Source: Cypionkella sp.
GTDB taxonomy: Bacteria > Pseudomonadota > Alphaproteobacteria > Rhodobacterales > Rhodobacteraceae
Direction: 5' to 3'
DNA: 64,000 nucleotides
Assembly: GCF_030652235.1 (NCBI RefSeq)
Contig: NZ_JAUSBA010000045.1
Coordinates: forward strand, 124,001 to 188,000
Shown here: piece after piece, positions 25,892-34,939 of the stretch
Layout: every line of letters starts with the position of its first letter
How positions within the stretch are numbered: position 1 is the first letter of the stretch
Translations under genes and position numbers: made by a program
Notes under the pieces: generated by a model
Databases searched by the model: none
Told to the model about the DNA's origin: nothing
What the model saw: the letters and a program-made list of their open reading frames with translations, nothing else

Positions 25892-27189
25892 CCAGCCAGA
25901 ACCCGCGCCGCGTTCGGTTGGGCGCGCATCGCCTGCACCACATCGACCGCACTGGCAAAGCCATCTTCATGGAAGCCATTGCGCATCCACGCGCCACAGA
26001 ACCAAGTATTATGCTTGCCGTTCATCGCCCGAATATCCTTCTGCGCCCGTAGCGCAGCCCCATCATAGACCGGATGCCGGAACGTCACCTGATCATAGAT
26101 CAGTTTTTGACGAATTGGTTGATTGGCGTTCAGGGTCACGAACAGCGGATCATCCTGCGGGATCGGTTGCAGCGAGTTCATCCAATAGGTCAGATCAATC
26201 TTGTCTGGTCGCGCACCTTTCGGTTCGGTGTAAACCCATGACGACCAGCACTTGCGCAGACTTGGCATCACATTGGCGTCGGCGTGCAGGATCGCATGGT
26301 TTGGCTGATAGCGGATCGCCGAAAGGGCAGCGGTTTCAGCCTCGGTCGGATCAGACAACAGCCGCAACGCATCATCGGAATGAGTGGCGAGGATCAGATC
26401 GTCAAACAACTCCCACTCCCCGCCCTTCGCGCGCACCAGCACACCGTCAGGCAGACGCTTGATGCCCGCGATCGGGGTGGACAGGCGAAGTTCGACACCG
26501 TGGCGTTGCAGATGATCCGAAAGGCGGCTGACGTATTGGACAGAGCCGCCCTGCACGGTAAACCATTGGTGTTGGTCAGAGATTTGCATCAGCGCGTGGT
26601 TTTGGAAGAACGCGATCAGGGCTTGGGCTGGAAAGTCGAGAATGCCTTGCGGCGGGGTGGACCAGATCGCACCAGAAAGCGGCAAGATATAGTAATCGCG
26701 GAAATAGGGCCCCGTGCCCAGGGCTTGCAGCAGTTCAGCGATGGTCATGCTGGGGTCTTGGGCAAGAGCGCCTGCGTGTTTGTTGAAATGGGTGATGTCA
26801 CGACACATCCGCAGGAATGCCGGACTGAAAAGGTTGCGGCGCTGCGCAAACAGGCTGTCGAGATCGCGCAACGCATATTGCAGCCGACCGCCGTTGATTG
26901 AGGCACCAAAGCTCATGTTGCTGGGTGCGATGGGGACGTTGAGGCTTTCGAACATCTTCAACAGATGCGGATAGTTCACCTTGTTGAACACGATAAAGCC
27001 GGTATCGACGGGCTGATCGCCACGCTTTCCGGCGAGAACGGTGCGAGCATGGCCGCCCAAACGCGGCGCGGCTTCAAACAGCACCACGGCGTTGTCGGAC
27101 GCCAGTTGATGTGCGGCTGCCATGCCAGAGATGCCGCCCCCGACGATGGCAATCCGGCGTGGCGCTTGGCCGAAAGTCTCGAAGGGCAT
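25888..27189 (-). CDS. FAD-dependent amine-oxidase-like oxidoreductase (433 aa)
   Basis: Flavoprotein of the NAD(P)-binding/amine oxidase superfamily. It has the dinucleotide-binding IAIVGGGISGMAAAHQL, FEAAPRLGGHARTV, DTGFIVFN and a C-terminal FAD-contact FCGAWMRNGFHEDGFASA. Start 27189 (MPFETF) was chosen because the longer reading to 27312 would run back through both divergent RpoE promoters. It is the first gene of the operon with DUF1365 and SDR. Members of this group are found in RpoE/ChrR regulons; the actual substrate is unproven. Confidence 0.9.
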   Translation of the reverse strand: MPFETFGQAPRRIAIVGGGISGMAAAHQLASDNAVVLFEAAPRLGGHARTVLAGKRGDQPVDTGFIVFNKVNYPHLLKMFESLNVPIAPSNMSFGASINGGRLQYALRDLDSLFAQRRNLFSPAFLRMCRDITHFNKHAGALAQDPSMTIAELLQALGTGPYFRDYYILPLSGAIWSTPPQGILDFPAQALIAFFQNHALMQISDQHQWFTVQGGSVQYVSRLSDHLQRHGVELRLSTPIAGIKRLPDGVLVRAKGGEWELFDDLILATHSDDALRLLSDPTEAETAALSAIRYQPNHAILHADANVMPSLRKCWSSWVYTEPKGARPDKIDLTYWMNSLQPIPQDDPLFVTLNANQPIRQKLIYDQVTFRHPVYDGAALRAQKDIRAMNGKHNTWFCGAWMRNGFHEDGFASAVDVVQAMRAQPNAARVLAG

Positions 27190-27214
27190 GGGGCATCCTG
27201 TGCTGCTGTTTGTA

Positions 27215-27244
27215 GTGATACGCGGGTGCTCTGGCGATGGATCA
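27215..27244 (-). promoter_or_regulatory. RpoE (ECF11)-type promoter for the FAD protein operon
   Basis: On the - strand TGATCC (27244-27239), an 18-bp spacer and TATCAC (27220-27215). TGATCC is the -35 box known for Rhodobacter RpoE promoters. The -10 ends 26 bp before the chosen start codon. Confidence 0.72.
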
Positions 27245-27254
27245 TCTTTTATTG

Positions 27255-27284
27255 TGATCCAGATACGCAATCCCTGCGTAAAGG
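27255..27284 (+). promoter_or_regulatory. RpoE (ECF11)-type promoter for rpoE-chrR (autoregulation)
   Basis: TGATCC (27255-27260), an 18-bp spacer and TAAAGG (27279-27284). It mirrors the divergent promoter on the other strand; the two -35 boxes are 10 bp apart. It implies that the sigma factor drives its own gene, as in Rhodobacter. Confidence 0.72.
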
Positions 27285-27363
27285 TCTTATGTTGCTTGAC
27301 CTTGCCCCTCATGCGCCCATGTATGGGTCAATACCCCCGCCGATGCGGGTCGTTTTGCGTGGA

Positions 27364-27918
27364 ATGGGTAATGCAGTGATTGAGATCGTGACCGAAACCG
27401 ACTTTACGGCGCTTATGATCGCTGTGCGGGATCGTCAGGACAAGACCGCCTTTGCGGCGCTGTTTCAGCATTTCGCGCCGCGGGTCAAGGGATTCTTGAT
27501 GAAATCCGGCACCGATGCGGCTTTGGCCGAAGACTGCGCGCAGGATGTGATGGCGGTGCTGTGGCACAAGGCCGCGCTTTATGATCCGGCGCGGGCGTCA
27601 GTGGCGACTTGGGTGTTCACCATTGCCCGTAACCGCCGCATTGATGTCGCCCGCAAGGCGCGCAGGCCGGAACCTGAGGAATTGGATTGGGGCGAGACTG
27701 AGCCTGATCAGGCGGATGTTTATGAGGCCGGTCAGGAAACCGCGCGGCTGGTGGCGGCGATGGCCGATCTGCCTGAAAAGCAACGTGCACTAATCCAGCG
27801 CGCCTTTTACGCAGATCTGTCACATTCCGAAATCGCGGCTGAGACCGGTCTGCCCTTGGGCACGATCAAATCTCGGATCCGGCTGGCGCTGGACCGTCTG
27901 CGTCAAAATCTAAGCTGA
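27364..27918 (+). CDS. rpoE: ECF RNA polymerase sigma factor RpoE, singlet-oxygen type (184 aa)
   Basis: Group IV sigma factor. Region 2 is FAALFQHFAPRVKGFLMKSG through AEDCAQDVMAVLWHKA and TWVFTIARNRRID; region 4 is LPEKQRALIQRAFYADLSH and LPLGTIKSRIRLALDRLR. The next gene encodes a ChrR anti-sigma with the Rhodobacter zinc ligands, which places this in the ECF11 RpoE group that controls the singlet-oxygen response. Start 27364 (MGNAVIE) lies 80 bp after the -10 box; the open frame further upstream crosses both promoters. chrR follows within 10 bp. Confidence 0.93.
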   Translation: MGNAVIEIVTETDFTALMIAVRDRQDKTAFAALFQHFAPRVKGFLMKSGTDAALAEDCAQDVMAVLWHKAALYDPARASVATWVFTIARNRRIDVARKARRPEPEELDWGETEPDQADVYEAGQETARLVAAMADLPEKQRALIQRAFYADLSHSEIAAETGLPLGTIKSRIRLALDRLRQNLS

Positions 27919-27927
27919 GGCATGTAT

Positions 27928-28575
27928 ATGAGCATCCGTCACCACCTGTCTGACCCTTTGCTGATGGCCTACGCAGCGGGAAACCTGCCCGAGGCGTTTA
28001 GTCTTGTGGTCGCCACCCATGTATCGATGTGCGACGGCTGCCGCGCCCAGTTGGCCGCGTTCGAGGCTGTGGGCGGCGCCGTGTTGGAAGGCACGGTGTT
28101 GGAAGGCGATTATGTGGCTATGGCGGATGGCGCTTTAGAATCACTGATCGCCCGACTGGGCGTGCCAGATATGGCTAAACCATTGCCAAAACGTGGTGAT
28201 TTTCCGGCTCCTTTGCAGGATTACATCGGCGGCGGTCTGGCGGAAGTGAAATGGCGCAACTTGGGGTTGGGCGTGCGGCAGGCCATTTTGCCCACCGCAA
28301 AAGGGGCCACCGCGCGGCTTTTGTATATTCCGGCGGGCCAAGCCGTGCCCGACCACGGTCATCGTGGCACCGAGTTGACGCTGGTTCTGCGCGGTGCCTT
28401 CCGCGATGCCGCTGACCGCTTCGGGCCGGGCGATGTTGAGGTTGCCAATGAAGATTTGCAGCATACGCCCGTGGCGGAAGCGGGCGAGGCTTGCATTTGT
28501 CTGGCAGCCACCGACGCGCCCTTGCGGTTTAACGCACTGATTCCACGCTTGTTGCAGCCGTTGTTTCGGATTTAA
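27928..28575 (+). CDS. chrR: ChrR zinc-binding anti-sigma factor with cupin domain (215 aa)
   Basis: Anti-sigma factor that holds RpoE until singlet oxygen is sensed. The N-terminal zinc anti-sigma domain has H6, H31, C35 and C38 (ATHVSMCDGC), the same numbering as Rhodobacter sphaeroides ChrR. The C-terminal cupin carries a second metal site, H143-x-H145-x3-E149, plus a histidine in NEDLQHTP. Numbering supports the start at 27928, which also has GAGG 8 nt upstream; an ATG at 27922 is too close to it. It is in an operon with rpoE. Confidence 0.95.
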   Translation: MSIRHHLSDPLLMAYAAGNLPEAFSLVVATHVSMCDGCRAQLAAFEAVGGAVLEGTVLEGDYVAMADGALESLIARLGVPDMAKPLPKRGDFPAPLQDYIGGGLAEVKWRNLGLGVRQAILPTAKGATARLLYIPAGQAVPDHGHRGTELTLVLRGAFRDAADRFGPGDVEVANEDLQHTPVAEAGEACICLAATDAPLRFNALIPRLLQPLFRI

Positions 28576-28599
28576 ACCGGTGGAGCGCTGAAGCCCACC

Positions 28600-29118
28600 C
28601 TACCGAAAAAGCCTGACAGCGATCATTTGGCCAGCCAGAATGGCGGGTTGATCTGTTAGAATCATGTCATAGGGGCCTATCGCGCGGCCATTCACCGTAG
28701 CTTCGGTCAGCGCGAAGATCGCCAGCATATCGCCGCCGCGCAGCTGCGCGAAGCCTGTGATAACGGCCACGTCGGGGCGTGGCAAGTGGCGGGCGGTCAT
28801 CACGTTGAAATCGTCGCTGGGTGCGGTAACGGCTGCGGCGAAGATCGGGATGTCTCCCGGAAAAGCCACGGGGATCAGCGGCTTGGCGGGCAGATGCAGG
28901 CCGTCGCTGATCAGATCAAAGCCGGGGCCAGTGATGACGGTCAGGTTACGCTCGATGCCTGGAAATAGCGAGAAATCACCGTTCTCAACCACGGAAGCCC
29001 GCGACAGCCGCCACAGAAATTGGCCGTTCTCCTCGTCCTTCAACATCTCGACCGTGACACCTTTGCCATTGGCCCAAGGCATGGTCTTGTAGTCGGCGGG
29101 GGTCAGGTGACGGATCAT
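28600..29118 (-). CDS. hutD: HutD/Ves family protein (172 aa)
   Basis: Cupin-fold protein of the HutD/Ves family. Landmarks are LTPADYKTMPWANGKG, FLWRLSRASVVENGDFSLFPG and ERNLTVITG. HutD is linked to histidine utilisation in some bacteria, perhaps limiting pathway flux, but no hut genes lie here, so the name gives family and not proven role. It is convergent with chrR and separated from it by 24 bp, with rmuC starting upstream on the same strand. Confidence 0.85.
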   Translation of the reverse strand: MIRHLTPADYKTMPWANGKGVTVEMLKDEENGQFLWRLSRASVVENGDFSLFPGIERNLTVITGPGFDLISDGLHLPAKPLIPVAFPGDIPIFAAAVTAPSDDFNVMTARHLPRPDVAVITGFAQLRGGDMLAIFALTEATVNGRAIGPYDMILTDQPAILAGQMIAVRLFR

Positions 29119-29138
29119 AGGCGGATACTCTGCTAGGG

Positions 29139-30314
29139 TTATTCTGCGGCCTGCGGCCCTAAAAGAGGCGTCGGATCGCTGGCCTTCACGTCGACCGGGC
29201 CGAGTTCCTCAAAATCGAAATTATCCAAGCGCGCCGCACGTTTGCCTGCGCGCTCGGCGGCGGTTGAGATGCCCTCCAGATCGGCGCGGGCTTGGTTGAA
29301 ATGGGTCGAGAGTTTCTCGACCCGTTCGACCACCAGTTCCACATCGCGGTGCAACTGCCGCAGGGTCATGCGGATGGCGCCCGCCTGTTCGCGCATCCGC
29401 GCATCTTTCAGCACGGCGCGCATGGTGTTCAGCGTCGCCATGCAGGTGGTGGGCGAGACGATCCAGACCCGTGCGGTGAAGCCATCGCGCACCACTTCGG
29501 GGAAGTTGGCGTGCAACTCGGCATAGACGGCTTCCGAGGGCAAAAACATCAGCGCGCCATCGGCGGTTTCGCCGTCGAGGATGTATTTCTCGGAAATCGC
29601 TTTGATATGGACGCGCACTGCCGCGCGCAGTTGCGCTTGGGCTTCGGTCACAGCACGCGGATTGTCGGCGCGGCGCAAAGCCTCATAGGCCTCCAGCGGG
29701 AATTTCGCGTCGATCACGATCGGGCCGGGTGGATTGGGCAGGTGGATCAGACAATCGGCACGCTTGCCGTTCGATAGCGTCGCTTGCATCGTGTAGGCGT
29801 CCGAGGGCAGCGCCTTTTGCACGATGTCGTTAAGTTGAATTTCGCCGAAAGCCCCGCGTGCCTGCTTGTTTGCAAGAATGTCTTGCAGGTTCAGCACGTT
29901 GCCCGACAGCTTTTCGATATTGGCTTGGGCTTTGTCGATGGTCAGCAGGCGTTGCTGCAACTCGCCCAGACTGTGCGCGGTGCGGGTGGCGGTGCCGTGC
30001 AGGCTTTCGCCCATCGCGCGCTGCACTTCGGCAAGACGCTTTTCCATCAGTTGCAGCATGGCAGTTTGGGCGTTGGTTTGGTTTTCGCTGACATGATGCA
30101 GACCACCTGCGAGGCGTTCTTGCCCCTCACCCAAAGCCTGCACCCGGCTGCCCAGCCAACCCATTTCCCGCATCAAAGGTGCTGCCATAGTGGCAGAACG
30201 ACCAGCGGCACGCAGGATCAGGATGAGGAGGGCCGCAAGCGCCAGAACAGCCCCGCCAACCAGCAGGACTTCCGGCGCGTTCCACGCGTAGGTTTGGCCA
30301 AAAAGAGTGATCAT
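29139..30314 (-). CDS. rmuC: DNA recombination protein RmuC (391 aa)
   Basis: Membrane-tethered, coiled-coil nuclease-like protein that limits inverted-repeat-induced rearrangements in Escherichia coli. One transmembrane helix lies near the N-terminus (VLLVGGAVLALAALLILIL). A heptad-rich region follows, then the RmuC core with ARGAFGEIQLNDIV, IDAKFPLEAYEAL and LMFLPSEAVYAEL. Start 30314 overlaps the mutL stop as ATGA, so the two are coupled. A longer reading to 30476 would lie inside mutL. Confidence 0.93.
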   Translation of the reverse strand: MITLFGQTYAWNAPEVLLVGGAVLALAALLILILRAAGRSATMAAPLMREMGWLGSRVQALGEGQERLAGGLHHVSENQTNAQTAMLQLMEKRLAEVQRAMGESLHGTATRTAHSLGELQQRLLTIDKAQANIEKLSGNVLNLQDILANKQARGAFGEIQLNDIVQKALPSDAYTMQATLSNGKRADCLIHLPNPPGPIVIDAKFPLEAYEALRRADNPRAVTEAQAQLRAAVRVHIKAISEKYILDGETADGALMFLPSEAVYAELHANFPEVVRDGFTARVWIVSPTTCMATLNTMRAVLKDARMREQAGAIRMTLRQLHRDVELVVERVEKLSTHFNQARADLEGISTAAERAGKRAARLDNFDFEELGPVDVKASDPTPLLGPQAAE

Positions 30315-32158
30315 CTGCGCCCGAAAAGCCTTTCGATGTCGTGCAGTTTCAGTTCGACATAGGTGGGACGTCCATGGTTGCACTGGCCGGAATGGGGGGT
30401 CGCCTCCATCTCGCGCAGCAGCGCGTTCATCTCCTCGGCGCGCATCTGGCGACCCGAGCGGATCGAGCCGTGGCAAGCCATACGGGACAGGATCGCCTCC
30501 ATCTTGGTTTGCAGCGATTGGCTTTGGCCAAGGTCGGTAAGTTCATCCAACACGTCGCGCAGCAGCGCGGCAGCCGAGACATTTCCAAGGATGGCGGGGG
30601 TTTCGCGCACAGCGATGGCATTGCCGCCAAAGGGTTCGATGGTCAATCCCAATGCCGTCAAGTCTTGCGCTATGTCAAGCAGGCGGGTGGCATCGCTGGG
30701 GGAAAGTTCAACGATTTCAGGGATCAGCAGGGCTTGGGCTGTGATGCCAGTTTCCACCATCTGACGTTTCAGCCGCTCGTAAACCAGCCGCTCATGCGCC
30801 GCGTGTTGATCAACGATCACCATGCCGGTGGCGGTTTGGGCGATGATGTAGTTCTCATGCACCTGCGCGCGGGCGGCCCCCAATGGGCGGTCGGTGGTCT
30901 CTTCCAAAGCGGGTTCGATGCGCGCGGAGGGGGCTTCGGCAAAACCTGGGGTCTGAAAGCCATGCGCCTCGGGCGCTTGATAGGCGTAGGCGCGGCCCAA
31001 GCTGGCGGCGCTGGGGCGGTGCATTTGGTAGATGCGGGGGGAGTTGAGACTGGTTTGCGCTGTGGCTTCCGGGCGCATTGCGGCCAAGGTGGCATCGGCG
31101 ACGGTAGAGCTGGCGCGGTGGCCTGCGGTGGACAGGGCGGTGCGCAACCCGGTGATGATCAGGCTGCGGGCGGCTTCGGGTTCACGAAACCGCACCTCGG
31201 ATTTGGCGGGGTGGACGTTAACGTCAACCCGCTCGGGGTCGCAGATCAGGTTCAGCACGGCGGCGGGGTGGCGATCCCGGCTGAGAAAGTCGTAATAGGC
31301 GACGCGCAGCGCCCCGAGCAGATTGCGGTCCAGCACCGGACGACCGTTGACGCAGACGAATTGTTGCACCGAAGATCCGCGCGAATAGGTCGGCAGGGCG
31401 GCGTAGCCTGTCAGACGCAGGCCATCGCGTTCCACGTCGATTTTCAGGGCATTGTCGATGAAATCGCGGCCCAAGACATGGGCAAGGCGGCTGTGCAGCG
31501 CGTCGAAGAAATCCCCCGATTGGCGATCGGCGCGGAACAGGATGCGGGGGGAGTCGGCTTCGCTGATTTCCGTCAGGGTGAAGCCGACTTGCGGTTCGGC
31601 CATCGCAAGGCGTTTGATCACTTCAGCAATGGCTTGGGATTCGCTGCGGTCGGTGCGCAGAAATTTCAGCCGGGCCGGGGTGGCGTAGAACAGATCGCGC
31701 AGTTCAACGGTGGTGCCACGGGTGGCTGCGGCGGGGCGAACTTCGGCTTGGCGGCCGCCAGAGACGGTAAGGCTGGCCCCGTCGTAGCCTTCCGCGCGGG
31801 AGGTCAGGGTGAGGCGGCCGACAGAACCGAGGCTTGCCAGCGCCTCGCCCCGGAAACCGAAAGAACGGATGTTCAGCAGGTCGGAGCCGTCGATTTTCGA
31901 GGTGGCATGGCGGGCGATGGCAAGCGGAAGGTCATCGGGCGTCATGCCGCAACCGTCATCACTGACCCGAATCAACACCTTGCCGCCTGCGGAATATTCG
32001 ACCGCGATGCGCTGAGCGCCTGCGTCTAAGGCGTTTTCGACCAGTTCTTTGACGGCAGAAGCCGGACGTTCGACCACTTCCCCCGCTGCGATGCGGTTGA
32101 TGGCGGCTTCATCCAGCGCGCGAATGATGGGGCGTATGTTGGGGGCATGCAGCGTCAT
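30311..32158 (-). CDS. mutL: DNA mismatch repair protein MutL (615 aa)
   Basis: Mismatch-repair ATPase. The N-terminal GHKL domain has ELVENALDAGA, SDDGCGM and RGEALASLGSV. The C-terminal domain contains DQHAAHERLVYE at about residues 450-461, the DQHA(x)2E(x)4E metal motif of MutL proteins with intrinsic nicking activity. That fits alphaproteobacteria, which lack MutH. It is coupled by ATGA to rmuC and lies 45 bp from the M16 peptidase gene on the same strand. Confidence 0.97.
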   Translation of the reverse strand: MTLHAPNIRPIIRALDEAAINRIAAGEVVERPASAVKELVENALDAGAQRIAVEYSAGGKVLIRVSDDGCGMTPDDLPLAIARHATSKIDGSDLLNIRSFGFRGEALASLGSVGRLTLTSRAEGYDGASLTVSGGRQAEVRPAAATRGTTVELRDLFYATPARLKFLRTDRSESQAIAEVIKRLAMAEPQVGFTLTEISEADSPRILFRADRQSGDFFDALHSRLAHVLGRDFIDNALKIDVERDGLRLTGYAALPTYSRGSSVQQFVCVNGRPVLDRNLLGALRVAYYDFLSRDRHPAAVLNLICDPERVDVNVHPAKSEVRFREPEAARSLIITGLRTALSTAGHRASSTVADATLAAMRPEATAQTSLNSPRIYQMHRPSAASLGRAYAYQAPEAHGFQTPGFAEAPSARIEPALEETTDRPLGAARAQVHENYIIAQTATGMVIVDQHAAHERLVYERLKRQMVETGITAQALLIPEIVELSPSDATRLLDIAQDLTALGLTIEPFGGNAIAVRETPAILGNVSAAALLRDVLDELTDLGQSQSLQTKMEAILSRMACHGSIRSGRQMRAEEMNALLREMEATPHSGQCNHGRPTYVELKLHDIERLFGRR

Positions 32159-32202
32159 GCCCCCAGTTCTAGCAGCCTGCGGGGAAAACCTCCACAGATT
32201 CG

Positions 32203-33531
32203 CTATTCGTTCGCCACGCCAGTCGGTTGGCCCACCACGATGAAATGCAGATCATCGGGTTTGATCAAGCGGGCGGCGACGCGTTTGACATCTTCCAGTG
32301 TGACGGCTTCAACCCGGGCGTTGCGGGTTTTCGCATAGTCAGACGGAAGACCCAGATCTTGCATCCCGACAAGAATCGACGCGATGGTGTCGTTGCCGTC
32401 AAACCGCAGCGGATAGGCCCCGGTCATATAGGTTTTGGCGTTGGCGAGTTCGTCAGCCGTCACGCCATCCATGGCGATTTTCGCCCATTCGTCGCGGATG
32501 ACCTTGATCGCTTCGGCGACCTTTTCATTGCTGGCTTGGAACTGGCCCACCAGCACTTCGGCATGATCATAGGCCGCCAAGCTGGTGCCGATGCCATAGG
32601 TAAGGCCGCGTTTTTCACGCACTTCGGACATCAAGCGGGCAGAAAAACGCCCGCCGCCCAGAATTTCGTTCAGCAGGCTTGCGGCGAAATAATCGGGGTC
32701 AGAGAACTTCAGACCACCTTGGCCGAAAATAATCATCGACTGCGGGCCGGGGAAGTCTTGCACGGTGATGCCGCCTTTGGTCTGCAAAGTGGCATCTGGC
32801 GGCTGCGGTGCGCCCTGAGCGGGCAGATCGCCAAGCAATTTGTCGAGAAGTTCGCCCAACTCGATCGCGGTAATGTCGCCAGCAGCGGCAACGGTGATGC
32901 GATCGCGCGCGATGGCCTCGTGAAACGCCAGTTCAATGTCATCGCGGGTGAGGGCGGTGACGCTTTTGATCGTGCCAGAGCCATCCGATGCGTAGGGATG
33001 GTCGCCAAAGCTGCGCGCGCGCTCAAGGTTTGCGGCAATGGCGCCGGGGTCTTTGGCATCAGAGCGCAGACCCGACAAAACCTGTTCGCGCACCCGGTCT
33101 ACCGCGTCTTGGTCAAAGCGCGGTTTGGTCAAAGCCTCGTGCAGCAGGGCCGTCGCCTGATCCCGATTCTCGGTCAGGAAATGGCTTGAAACAGAAATGC
33201 CATCCTGATCGCTGCTGAACTGGAAGCTGGCGGCAAGGCCATCACGGGCGGCGGCAAAACCCTGGCTATCCAGCGCGCCGGCACCTTCCTCGATCAGCGC
33301 GGTCATCAGATTGACCGCACCACGGGCCTCGGGCGCATCCAATGACGTGCCGCCCTTGAAGCGAATTTCCAGCGCGGTGAACGGGATGCCGTGATCTTCG
33401 ACCAGCCAGGCTTTGATGCCACCCGGAGAGGTGACAGGCTGGATATTCACCTCGGCGTGCAAAGGCGAGGTCAAGGCCAGCAGCACGGCAGCCGCGCGCC
33501 AGATCATACGCGGGAAGATGTGGCGGGTCAT
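32203..33531 (-). CDS. M16-family peptidase homologue lacking the zinc motif (442 aa)
   Basis: Exported insulinase/MPP-type protein. A signal peptide is clear (MIWRAAAVLLALTSPLHAE). Family folds are recognisable in FTALEIRFKGGTSLDAP, ILGGGRFSARLMSEVREKRGL and GQFQASNEKV. At the position of the HxxEH zinc motif it reads NLMTALIEEGAG, so it should be inactive alone. The start overlaps the stop of the active M16 gene (ATGA at 33528-33531). Such pairs usually act as an active/inactive heterodimer in the periplasm. Substrate unknown. Confidence 0.92.
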   Translation of the reverse strand: MTRHIFPRMIWRAAAVLLALTSPLHAEVNIQPVTSPGGIKAWLVEDHGIPFTALEIRFKGGTSLDAPEARGAVNLMTALIEEGAGALDSQGFAAARDGLAASFQFSSDQDGISVSSHFLTENRDQATALLHEALTKPRFDQDAVDRVREQVLSGLRSDAKDPGAIAANLERARSFGDHPYASDGSGTIKSVTALTRDDIELAFHEAIARDRITVAAAGDITAIELGELLDKLLGDLPAQGAPQPPDATLQTKGGITVQDFPGPQSMIIFGQGGLKFSDPDYFAASLLNEILGGGRFSARLMSEVREKRGLTYGIGTSLAAYDHAEVLVGQFQASNEKVAEAIKVIRDEWAKIAMDGVTADELANAKTYMTGAYPLRFDGNDTIASILVGMQDLGLPSDYAKTRNARVEAVTLEDVKRVAARLIKPDDLHFIVVGQPTGVANE

Positions 33532-34862
33532 TGTGCGGCCTCCTTGGTGGTCAACCAGCCGGTCACGGCCTGATCGCGGTTGAAGACCAGCTTGGCTGCG
33601 GCCATCACATCTTCGGGCGTCACGGCTTGCAGCACATCGGGCCAATCCTGCACATCCTTGACCGAAAGCCCAACGGCGAGCGCCTCACCATAGCTGCGTG
33701 CCAAGCCGCCTGCATCGTCGCGGGCATAGATTTGGCCGGCGCGAATTTGGGTTTTGATGCGGGCGAAATCGTCGGCGTTGACGCCATCCTTCATGAATGT
33801 GGCGATCACTTTGTCCATCGCAGCTTCGGCATCTGCCAAGGACACACCCTCGGCAGGCACCACAACAAGGCCGAAGGTTTGCGGATCTACCGAAACGCCA
33901 TCGTAATAGGCCGAGGAATAAACCGCAGTTTGGCTGTCAAACTGCAAGGCTTTGGTCAGCACCGAGGTGGTGCCAGAGCCACCCAGAAGATCGGCCAGCA
34001 CCGCCAAAGCGGCGGCCTGCTTTTGGTCGCCGGGGTTGCGCTCGGGGGCCATATAGCTGCGCGCGACATAGGGTTGGGCGACACGCTGATCTGCCAGCAC
34101 CAAGCGGCGCTCGGCCAGTTGTGGCGGCTCTTGCGGGCGCTCACGCGGCTTGATTTTATCAGATGGCGGCAACGGACCGTAGTATTTTTGCGCCAAAGCC
34201 AACACATCATCCGGCTTCACATCGCCCGCGACAATCAGGATGGCGTTGTTCGGCGCGTAATAGGCGCGATAAAAGTTGATCGCATCGTCGCGCGTCAGCC
34301 CCGCGATTTCTGCGCGCCAACCGATCACCGGGATGCCGTAGGGGTGGTTCAGATATTGCGCGGCGGACATTTGTTCTTGCAGCAGGCTGCCGGGATCAGA
34401 ATCGGTGCGCTGACCGCGTTCTTCCAAGATCACCTGACGCTCGGTGGTCACATCTTCTTCCGACATGTTCAGATTGAGCATGCGGTCGGATTCCATCTGC
34501 ATCATCAGATCAAGCCGATCAGCAGCAACCCGCTGGAAATACGCTGTATAATCCTGAGTGGTGAAGGCGTTGTCATTGCCGCCCTGCTTTTCGACCGTGG
34601 CCGAAAACTCACCCGTGGGCACTTTCGCGGTGCCTTTGAACATCAGATGTTCAAAGAAATGCGCGATGCCGGAATGGCCTGCGACCTCATCAGCGCGGCC
34701 GATCTTGTACCAGACCATTTGGGTGACAACAGGCGCGCGGTGATCTTCAATCACCACAACTTGCAGGCCGTTATCTAGGGTGAAACTGCTGACCGTGTCG
34801 GCGCTTGCGGGCATAGACAGGCAAAGAAGGCCGAGCATAGCGCGGCCAAGGGGGCGAAGCAT
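33528..34862 (-). CDS. M16-family zinc metallopeptidase (444 aa)
   Basis: Exported pitrilysin/processing-peptidase-type protease with signal peptide (GRAMLGLLCLSMPASAD). The zinc site HFFEH (H68, E71, H72) lies in HSGIAHFFEHLMFKGT, and TTERQVILEERGQR provides the downstream glutamate ligand. It is the catalytic partner of the zinc-less homologue whose gene overlaps its stop by 4 nt. Periplasmic location follows from the signal peptide. Confidence 0.94.
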   Translation of the reverse strand: MLRPLGRAMLGLLCLSMPASADTVSSFTLDNGLQVVVIEDHRAPVVTQMVWYKIGRADEVAGHSGIAHFFEHLMFKGTAKVPTGEFSATVEKQGGNDNAFTTQDYTAYFQRVAADRLDLMMQMESDRMLNLNMSEEDVTTERQVILEERGQRTDSDPGSLLQEQMSAAQYLNHPYGIPVIGWRAEIAGLTRDDAINFYRAYYAPNNAILIVAGDVKPDDVLALAQKYYGPLPPSDKIKPRERPQEPPQLAERRLVLADQRVAQPYVARSYMAPERNPGDQKQAAALAVLADLLGGSGTTSVLTKALQFDSQTAVYSSAYYDGVSVDPQTFGLVVVPAEGVSLADAEAAMDKVIATFMKDGVNADDFARIKTQIRAGQIYARDDAGGLARSYGEALAVGLSVKDVQDWPDVLQAVTPEDVMAAAKLVFNRDQAVTGWLTTKEAAQ

Positions 34863-34939
34863 CGCGGTCCTCCGTGGATTACAGGACGCACGCTAACCGC
34901 AATGCCCGCCCTGCGAAAGCCGGGGCAACGGGGTTGTGA

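Noticed and set aside
26965-27363. N-terminal extension of the RpoE sigma factor
   Set aside because: The open frame crosses both RpoE promoters and the FAD-protein start. The sigma region 2 homology begins after 27364.
30341-32029. 562-codon open frame on the + strand
   Set aside because: It is antisense to mutL, which has complete ATPase and DQHAxxE motifs; the antisense product resembles no protein family.
33531-34778. 415-codon open frame on the + strand
   Set aside because: Antisense to the M16 peptidase gene that carries the HFFEH motif and a signal peptide.
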